Of a stretch of DNA of 12,925 nt, positions 8,217 through 12,925 are shown in pieces. The notes beneath the pieces are model-generated. The model searched no databases, had not been told where the DNA came from, and was given only the letters and a program-made list of their open reading frames with translations. A program made the translations under genes and the position numbers. Origin of the DNA: Acidobacteriota bacterium (GTDB taxonomy: Bacteria > Acidobacteriota > Terriglobia > Acidiferrales > UBA7541); contig QHYO01000293.1 in the NCBI GenBank assembly GCA_003224135.1, positions 1 through 12,925 of the forward strand, written 5' to 3'. How positions within the stretch are numbered: position 1 is the first letter of the stretch; each line of letters opens with the position of its first letter.

Positions 8217-8545
8217 GTGAAGAAGCTTTACGTTGGAAATCTTCCGTTTTCCGCCACGGAGGATACGCTGCATAGTCGCGTGGTTTCGCTTTCGTCGAAA
8301 TCTCAAACGACGAAGAAGCCGACCGCGCGGTCAACTCCCTTAACGGTCAGAATTTCGGTGGCCGCAATCTCGTGGTGAACGAAGCCCGTCCGCAAGAGCA
8401 GCGCGGCGGCGGTGGCGGCCGTGGTGGCGGTTTCGGCGGTGGTCGTGGCGGACACGGTGGCGGTGGCGGTGGCGGCGGCCGTGGACGCGGTGGCGATCGT
8501 GGAGATCGTGGCGGCGACCGCGGAGATCGCGGCAACCGCTGGTAA
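8217..8545 (+). pseudogene. RRM-domain, glycine/arginine-rich RNA-binding protein with an internal out-of-frame deletion
   Basis: Small single-RRM RNA-binding protein of the kind found in cyanobacteria, Acidobacteriota and others, thought to bind RNA in cold or stress responses. From the GTG at 8217 the first frame gives VKKLYVGNLPFSATEDTLH, containing RNP2 (LYVGNL). It then runs out of frame and would stop near 8380. A second frame (from 8276, stop 8543-8545) gives [19 protein letters not shown] with RNP1 (RGFAFVEI), then [18 protein letters not shown], then a 47-codon Gly/Arg/Asp tail (8402-8542) ending in RGDRGNRW. Compared with normal RRMs, about 22 residues between RNP2 and RNP1 are missing (helix 1 to strand 2). 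The frame change implies a loss of 3n+1 nt, about 64 or 67. The excellent ribosome binding site shows the gene was recently functional, or that the defect is an assembly error. Confidence 0.87.
8402..8542 (+). repeat. Low-complexity GGC/GGT glycine-arginine tail
   Basis: Imperfect repeats of glycine codons mixed with CGT/CGC and GAT/GAC encode the RGG/RGD-type tail of the RRM protein. Such tails are disordered and bind RNA weakly. The simple sequence is prone to slippage, but the tail itself is open to its stop. Confidence 0.85.
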
Positions 8546-9064
8546 GCCCTGCGCTCCTTCAGCGAAGTGACACGCCTTGCGGGTGGCGCTTTTACGTTCC
8601 CAGAAAATTTGTCAGGCGATAGCCCTGTCTAATACATTGAGCCTTTGCTCGAGGTAGGCTCTTCCCTGTGCTCCTCGTGGCCTCCGCGTGTCTGGTTCTT
8701 GCTTGTCTCTTCCGTAGCAGAGGCAATCCTGCTTCAACACGTTTGTTTCCTAGCCTACTAAAAGCGCTTCCGCATCCGGTCCGGCTCGCGTTCCTCGCGA
8801 GATGAACCTGCCCGTGCTCTTCACGTTCGAAGCGCCGGCTTTGCGTCGTCGTTTTTTCGCATCCTTCACCTTGCTGCAAGCGTTTGTTCTTGTCCGTCGC
8901 AACTTGTCTCTTATTTACGTGTTTGAAACATCAGGCCAGGAAAATTGTCCTGGCTACTGGTTCTGCAGTATGGTTGCGCTGGCAGAAGTCACAGCGCAGC
9001 ACGAGTTTTGCACCATTTTCACTGTATGTAGCTTTGAGAACCTTTTTGGAAGGCTGAGCATCCA
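8546..9064. other. Intergenic region with no recognised gene
   Basis: About 520 nt between the RRM gene and the L13e-like gene. It holds short hairpins: CTCGCG/CGCGAG near 8788-8804 and GCCAGGA (8935-8941) with TCCTGGC (8948-8954). No tRNA, tmRNA, RNase P or 6S motif is visible. A + strand frame 8802-9110 is open but Cys/Phe-rich with no family resemblance. A minus-strand 44-codon frame at 8931-9065 is more protein-like and is listed separately. Some of this may be the 3' UTR of the RRM gene and the 5' UTR of the next gene. Confidence 0.6.
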
Positions 9065-9065
9065 A
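8931..9065 (-). CDS. Doubtful small CxxC protein
   Basis: A 44-codon minus-strand frame with a TTG start reads LDAQPSKKVLKATYSENG and then AKLVLRCDFCQRNHTAEPV to a TGA. The C-D-F-C motif with the basic, polar flanks looks like half of a small zinc site. Against it: no Shine-Dalgarno before the TTG, codon third positions show no strong bias, and the start overlaps the divergent L13e-like ATG at 9065. I do not recognise a family. It could equally be a chance frame. Confidence 0.2.
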   Translation of the reverse strand: MDAQPSKKVLKATYSENGAKLVLRCDFCQRNHTAEPVARTIFLA

Positions 9066-9430
9066 TGTTGCGAACGGGCCGTAAAGACAAAGAGAGCGAA
9101 ATTGCCGTGAAACGGGAAGACGCGATCTACGATCGCTCGGAAGCTTTTATCGCCATGACCACTTGGCAAAAACGCGATTGGCAGCAGTTTTATGAACTGG
9201 CGCGCCGGCCTTGGCGCCGTCATCGTCCACCCCGGCCTGTTTATCCGTCGGGACTGAATCGTGTTGCCCCCGCGCAAGGTTACAGTCTTTCTGAACTTGA
9301 CGACGCCGGTGTGGATCTCGATCTCGCCGAACGCCTCGGTCTTCCTGTCGATGCGGGCCGCATCGGTGTGTATGGTCCCAACGTCACCGTTCTCCGCGAA
9401 TTCGTCCGTTCCTCCCGCCACCCGCTGTAA
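9065..9430 (+). CDS. Small protein with a ribosomal L13e-like domain
   Basis: A 121-residue protein. Residues about 70-112 (QGYSLSELDDAGVDLDLAER, then LGLPVDAGRI, then GPNVTVLREF) match the pattern of the eukaryotic/archaeal ribosomal protein L13e core: G-[FY]-[ST]-L-x-E-L-x-x-A-G, then A-x-x-[IL]-G-[IL]-x-VD-x-x-R, then N-V-x-x-L. Bacteria have no L13e in the ribosome, and such bacterial homologues have no known role. The N-terminal half is basic and aromatic (KRDWQQFYELARRPWRRHRPPRP), consistent with RNA or nucleic-acid binding. The ATG at 9065 has GGAAGG about 11 nt upstream. An in-frame ATG at 9155 (MTTWQKRDW, 91 aa) is a reasonable alternative start and would drop a probably unconserved leader. 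It lies near the RRM RNA-binding gene, but no operon is evident. Confidence 0.75.
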   Translation: MLRTGRKDKESEIAVKREDAIYDRSEAFIAMTTWQKRDWQQFYELARRPWRRHRPPRPVYPSGLNRVAPAQGYSLSELDDAGVDLDLAERLGLPVDAGRIGVYGPNVTVLREFVRSSRHPL

Positions 9431-9451
9431 GCCCCTAAAGATCTAGACTGA

Positions 9452-11149
9452 TCAGTTGTTGTTACCCGCGCTTTTCGTTCCAATCGGCGTCAAACTCAGC
9501 TTCGCCGTATCCATGTCGTGCAGTTCGATTTCTTTGCCTTGTGGTTCAAACGGTTTTAGAAACTCGTCATCCTCCCACACGTTGCTCTCGACTCCTTCCC
9601 AGGCAAAAAATTTGTAGCTTCCCGGCGCCAATCCCTGCAAATCATATTGCCCATATTGATCCGTGGTTTGCGACTTGAAGAGACGGAAATTAGTTCTCCG
9701 GGCTTCGTCCGGTACCGCCACCACCCAAATTCCAGCTGCCGGCAAGCCGTCCTTGTCCGTAACATTTCCCTGTACGCGCGCACCACGTGAGCTAATCGTG
9801 ATTTCCAGCGCTGGATTCGAGCTCTTCGAAACGCTGATCACATCGTCTTTAACAAAGGTCTGTCCGTAAGAGATCTGCTTCACGTAACAGTTTTTCGAGG
9901 TGCCGGAGAGTTCCAGCCGAAAGTCCCCTTCTACCAGATCCTTCAGCGTGAACTGCTGGTTTGCATCCACACGTGCCTGTCCTCCCCACATAAACAGCGC
10001 TTCCGTCGGCGAGACGCTGATCGATAGTTCATCCCGCTCCAGGCTTGGCTTGCCCTCCCAAACGACTCGTCCTGAGACGATTGCGCCCGTGCCAATGGTC
10101 AGCAATACTCCCTCGACGTCGCTTTCGCCAATGTCAAGCTTTTGGGCCGCGCTGTGATTTTTTCCTTCCGTCTGATCAAACCAGAATGCCAACAACGTGT
10201 AAGGGCCTGGCACAACGTTTGATATTTCAAACGAGCCATCTGTTTTATTCACCTGTTGTCGCCCGCCCACATCCCAATCCAACTCCTTTGTGCGCGGAAT
10301 GAGCATAACCATCACGTCATGTCCCGGCTTGTGAGTCAGTTGGTTCAACACTCTGCCGCGAACCCGATGTACCGCGACTTGTTTCAGCGCAATATCTGTT
10401 CCCGGAATTTCCTCTCCCTCTTTTACGTTGATTGCCGCGGCTCGCGAGATGTCGGGCGTTCCAGGATAGTAAGTTTTCGCATAGCCTTGTTCTGCGGTTT
10501 GGCCCGCGCTTCCAGAAAATTCCCTGTCGCCGACCACCTGACCCCATTGTTGTTCCGTTGCGCTCACGTAATAACGTCCGGGCGCCAATCCGAAAAGGCG
10601 GAAGGAACCCAGGTCATCTGTCGATGTGTAGGCTGTTGTCGCTAAAGTCCGTCGGCCCTCGTGGTAAGTTTCGCGAGACGCCGTTACAGTCGCATTTGGC
10701 ACCGCCTCGCCGTCCTCGTCAAAAACACGGCCCGCGATCACTGCTGCCGGGATTAAGCGGAACAGTAACTCTTTTTTTGTCTCCCCTGGTGATAAGGAGA
10801 ATGCCGCTCCTGGGTCACTCGGCTTCTTTTGGCCGTACTCCGCGGCCACATAGCCATTCCGGCTAACGATAAGTTTGTAGCGCCCTGCCGGTATATTTCT
10901 TAATTCGAATCGACCGTCCGCTGTCGTCTTCGCGGCGATTGTGTGCTCGCGATCCTCTCCATTCTCCACTCGCACTGTCGCACCCTTAAGAGGTGCTCCA
11001 TCCGCCAATTTCACCACCATCCCTGAAATCCGGCAGGTCGCATCTTTCTCCTGATCACTCTTCGAAACCGGCGCCTGCGAATAGCCGCTGAGCGAAAAGA
11101 GGCTGACAAGCAGCGTGGTAGCCGCGATAATCGCGCAAGCACTACGCAA
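9452..11149 (-). CDS. Secreted protein of five CarboxypepD_reg-like (Ig/transthyretin-like) repeats
   Basis: 565 residues from a TTG start (11147-11149). Codons 1-26 form a Sec signal peptide: basic start, hydrophobic IIAATTLLVSLFSLSG, then YSQA with likely cleavage after Ala26. Five beta-sandwich repeats follow at about 40-95, 137-198, 262-322, 357-415 and 458-518. Each has the pattern xxGRVxxxxGxPxxxAxV ... TxxDGxFxLxxLxPGxYxLxA of carboxypeptidase regulatory-like domains. There is no TonB plug, beta-barrel or protease, so it is not a TonB-dependent OAR protein. Such proteins are abundant in Acidobacteriota and probably act at the cell surface in binding or adhesion; the ligand is unknown. 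The longer frame up to 11239 is open, but the AGGAGG 5 nt before the TTG and the signal peptide position decide the start. It converges on the L13e-like gene (21-nt gap). Confidence 0.85.
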   Translation of the reverse strand: MRSACAIIAATTLLVSLFSLSGYSQAPVSKSDQEKDATCRISGMVVKLADGAPLKGATVRVENGEDREHTIAAKTTADGRFELRNIPAGRYKLIVSRNGYVAAEYGQKKPSDPGAAFSLSPGETKKELLFRLIPAAVIAGRVFDEDGEAVPNATVTASRETYHEGRRTLATTAYTSTDDLGSFRLFGLAPGRYYVSATEQQWGQVVGDREFSGSAGQTAEQGYAKTYYPGTPDISRAAAINVKEGEEIPGTDIALKQVAVHRVRGRVLNQLTHKPGHDVMVMLIPRTKELDWDVGGRQQVNKTDGSFEISNVVPGPYTLLAFWFDQTEGKNHSAAQKLDIGESDVEGVLLTIGTGAIVSGRVVWEGKPSLERDELSISVSPTEALFMWGGQARVDANQQFTLKDLVEGDFRLELSGTSKNCYVKQISYGQTFVKDDVISVSKSSNPALEITISSRGARVQGNVTDKDGLPAAGIWVVAVPDEARRTNFRLFKSQTTDQYGQYDLQGLAPGSYKFFAWEGVESNVWEDDEFLKPFEPQGKEIELHDMDTAKLSLTPIGTKSAGNNN

Positions 11150-11154
11150 CGGTC

Positions 11155-11160
11155 CCTCCT
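11155..11160 (-). promoter_or_regulatory. Ribosome binding site deciding a TTG start
   Basis: AGGAGG on the minus strand, 5 nt before TTG 11149. It makes the TTG the preferred start of the secreted repeat protein over the ATG at 11239. Confidence 0.8.
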
Positions 11161-11248
11161 CGGCGCAGTTTATAACTCCGCAGCTTACAAGAACGACAAT
11201 CACGCAACAACAATGGATCCGGCCCCGCGATCGCCGCAATCAGCGCGT

Positions 11249-11277
11249 TTGTCAATGCTCTGGAGCACGGGTAAACT
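11249..11277 (+). promoter_or_regulatory. Candidate sigma-70 promoter for lipA
   Basis: TTGTCA (11249-11254, 5 of 6 to the -35 consensus), a 17-nt spacer, then TAAACT (11272-11277, 4 of 6 to the -10 consensus). Transcription would begin near 11284, about 14 nt before the lipA ATG, giving a very short leader. The only purine-rich stretch, GGAGAAG (11278-11284), would then lie at or before the transcript start. Prediction by eye only. Confidence 0.45.
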
Positions 11278-11297
11278 GGAGAAGTCTAACTTCCCTT

Positions 11298-12218
11298 ATG
11301 GCCTCTCCCTTCCACATCATCTCCAACGCCGCGCCGCCTAGGGTACCTGCGCCCGGCGTGCACCCACGCCCGGACTGGCTGCGGGTCAAATTTCTTGGCG
11401 GTGAACGCTACCAGGATCTCAAGCGTATCATGCGCACCCTCGATCTGCACACCGTCTGCGAAAGCGCTCGTTGCCCCAACATGGGCGAATGTTGGGAACA
11501 CGGCACTGCTACCTTTATGATTCTCGGCGACATCTGCACACGCGCCTGCGGGTTTTGCGCTGTGCCTTCCGGCAAGCCCGTCGGCCCACCCGACGAAGAT
11601 GAGCCATTTCGCGTCGCTGAAGCTGTTGCCCGCATGGGCCTTCGCTACGCTGTAGTCACCAGCGTCAATCGCGATGACCAGCCCGATGGTGGATCGCAAA
11701 TTTTCGCACGAACCATCCAGGAAATCCGCCGCCGCGTTCCCGGCTGTAAAGTCGAAGTCTTGATCCCTGACTTTCGCGGCAATTGGAACGCGCTCAACAC
11801 CGTCCTCGCGGTCCGCCCCGATGTCCTCAACCACAACACGGAAACCGTTCCTCGTCTTTACCGCCAGGTACGCAAAGGCGCCGTCTACGAACGCTCACTC
11901 GAACTGCTTCATCGCGCGAAGCAGACCCATCCCGACGTCCCCACCAAGACTGGGCTCATGCTGGGTCTCGGTGAAGAAAAACACGAAGTTCTCGCCACGA
12001 TCGAGGAACTGGCCGCACAGGGCACCGACATCCTCACCTTGGGGCAATACCTTCAGCCTACGCGCGAACATCTCCCGGTAGTTCGCTACGTCCACCCTGA
12101 TGAATTTTCTGAATTTAAGATTCTAGGCGAGCAGATGGGTTTCAAGCATGTTGAAGCGGGCCCGCTCGTTCGCTCCTCCTACCACGCCTTCGATCAAGCC
12201 GAATCCGCTGTGAAGTAA
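11298..12218 (+). CDS. lipA: Lipoyl synthase
   Basis: Radical-SAM enzyme that inserts two sulfur atoms at C6 and C8 of the octanoyl chain bound to lipoyl domains of 2-oxoacid dehydrogenases or the glycine cleavage H protein. From the ATG at 11298 it is 306 aa, a normal length. The auxiliary [4Fe-4S] cluster motif C-x4-C-x5-C is CESARCPNMGEC (Cys54, 59, 65). The radical-SAM motif C-x3-C-x2-C is CTRACGFC (Cys80, 84, 87). The C-terminal RSSYHA (292-297), whose Ser ligates the auxiliary cluster, is present. Also seen are ATFMILGD, VTSVNRDD, LNHNTETV and TKTGLMLGLGE. The frame is open further upstream to 11115, but that part overlaps the divergent gene and is unconserved. lipB is not adjacent. It is divergent from the secreted repeat protein. 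Confidence 0.96.
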   Translation: MASPFHIISNAAPPRVPAPGVHPRPDWLRVKFLGGERYQDLKRIMRTLDLHTVCESARCPNMGECWEHGTATFMILGDICTRACGFCAVPSGKPVGPPDEDEPFRVAEAVARMGLRYAVVTSVNRDDQPDGGSQIFARTIQEIRRRVPGCKVEVLIPDFRGNWNALNTVLAVRPDVLNHNTETVPRLYRQVRKGAVYERSLELLHRAKQTHPDVPTKTGLMLGLGEEKHEVLATIEELAAQGTDILTLGQYLQPTREHLPVVRYVHPDEFSEFKILGEQMGFKHVEAGPLVRSSYHAFDQAESAVK

Positions 12219-12267
12219 TTTCCGCACACGACATTCTCCGGGAAAATGCATTCAACGTGGCCGGATT

Positions 12268-12925
12268 TTACCTGACGTTGGACCAGTCGGTGAACGGCAC
12301 TGCACGCCCGCCGCGAATCACTGTAGGAATTACCGTGGACAGACCCGCGTGATCGCGGGCTGAATAGTCCAGCTTCAATTGCGGTCCCAATCCCAAGTCG
12401 AATTGGTGAATGGCTTCAAGGCCCCGTACTAAACCTTCGCGCGTCAACTCTTTTCCCGCTCGCTTCAATCCTTCGACCATCACCATCGCGTCCACAAAAC
12501 CTTCCAGGCTGACGAACCCCGGCTGCTCCCCCGGAAAATATTTTGCCAGCGTTTTGCGATACAGCGCCACGGTCTTCAGGTCCGTCATGTAGTAAGGCGG
12601 TACCACCTGGGTGACCACCATTCCCTCAGCATCCGCGCCCGCATGCAGAATCAGATCGTCGGTGCCCACAAACGACACTGTCAGGAACAGCGGTTTCCAG
12701 CCCTGGGCATGCGCTTTTTGCACGATTGGTGCAACCGTGTTTGCCGGACCCACAATCACCACTGCGTCTGGTTTGGCGGCGCGTACGCTCTTGATCGCTT
12801 GCTCCACATCAGCCGTTTGCCGTGGATACGATCCCAGCGCAATCGGTTCCGCGTTCTTGGCCTTTAACGCTACGGTCACGCCATCCAAAACGGCTGCGCC
12901 AAACGCGTCATCCGGATAGATCACC
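12268..12925 (-). CDS. Branched-chain amino acid-type ABC transporter substrate-binding protein, C-terminal part
   Basis: About 219 residues of the C-terminal part of a type I periplasmic binding protein (LivJ-like, Peripla_BP_6 type); the N-terminus with its signal peptide is beyond the right edge. Visible elements are IYPDDAFGAAVLDGV, the PDAVVIVGPANTVAPIVQKA strand-helix turn, TQVVPPYY, the FVSLEGFVDAMVMVEGLKRAG hinge helix and the closing strands LGPQLKLDYSARDHAGLS. These proteins deliver amino acids, amides, urea or aromatic compounds to a Liv-type permease; the ligand cannot be told here. The GTG at 12924 is internal, not the start. It converges on lipA with a 49-nt gap and no clear terminator. 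Confidence 0.88.
   Translation of the reverse strand, partial: VIYPDDAFGAAVLDGVTVALKAKNAEPIALGSYPRQTADVEQAIKSVRAAKPDAVVIVGPANTVAPIVQKAHAQGWKPLFLTVSFVGTDDLILHAGADAEGMVVTQVVPPYYMTDLKTVALYRKTLAKYFPGEQPGFVSLEGFVDAMVMVEGLKRAGKELTREGLVRGLEAIHQFDLGLGPQLKLDYSARDHAGLSTVIPTVIRGGRAVPFTDWSNVR

Noticed and set aside
8347..8535. Proline-rich minus-strand frame
   Set aside because: It is the reverse complement of the glycine codon repeats of the RRM protein tail.
8566..8594. Weak hairpin followed by TTTT after the RRM gene as a terminator
   Set aside because: The stem is only about 4 bp (CGCC/GGCG), too weak to call.
8802..9110. 102-codon + strand frame rich in Cys and Phe
   Set aside because: No family match, no clear ribosome binding site, and it overlaps the start of the better supported L13e-like gene.
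11150..11239. Upstream ATG (11239) for the secreted repeat protein
   Set aside because: It would put 30 residues before a classic signal peptide, while the TTG at 11149 has a perfect ribosome binding site at ideal spacing.
11115..11297. Extended lipA N-terminus from 11115
   Set aside because: The extra 61 codons overlap the signal-peptide region of the divergent gene and do not resemble LipA. The ATG at 11298 gives a normal N-terminus.

Overview
The window is a high-GC bacterial segment. Most of it is an arginine-biosynthesis operon on the + strand (argD-argF-argG-argH-argJ, about 3-6113). It is followed by a convergent acyl-CoA synthetase, an array of small palindromic repeats, a broken RRM/glycine-rich RNA-binding protein gene, a small L13e-like protein gene, a secreted multi-repeat carboxypeptidase-regulatory-like protein, lipA, and the end of a periplasmic substrate-binding protein gene cut by the right edge. 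The mix of an AlkK-like ligase, a secreted protein built only of CarboxypepD_reg-like repeats, a bacterial L13e-domain protein and a glycine/arginine-rich RRM protein suggests Acidobacteriota. That assignment is inference from gene content; no rRNA or other phylogenetic marker is present.

The arg block converts N-acetylglutamate semialdehyde onward. ArgD makes N-acetylornithine and ArgJ moves the acetyl group back to glutamate (cyclic pathway). ArgF, ArgG and ArgH then turn ornithine into arginine. argC, argB and any argR are not in the window and probably lie to the left. Spacing is tight: 2 nt between argD and argF, an ATGA overlap between argH and argJ, and short gaps carrying hairpins before argG and argH.

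The most unusual observation is that three genes are broken in the same 8 kb. argD has lost about 20 codons containing the PLP-binding DE-Q segment, with a frame change. The RRM protein has lost about 22 codons between RNP2 and RNP1, with the same frame change. argG needs a +2 (or -1) correction to join its ribosome binding site and GTG start to its ATP-binding P-loop. This is either recent decay or, at least as likely, sequence or assembly error. All other full-length genes look intact.

The non-coding part holds two families of short palindromes: a tandem 17-nt hairpin at the argD/argF junction, and a divergent array of roughly 37-38-bp units (7785-8121) whose arms covary. Positions 8546-9064 carry no recognisable gene except one doubtful small CxxC reading frame on the minus strand. 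I saw no tRNA, rRNA, CRISPR array, insertion sequence or phage gene, and no clearly new multi-gene system.
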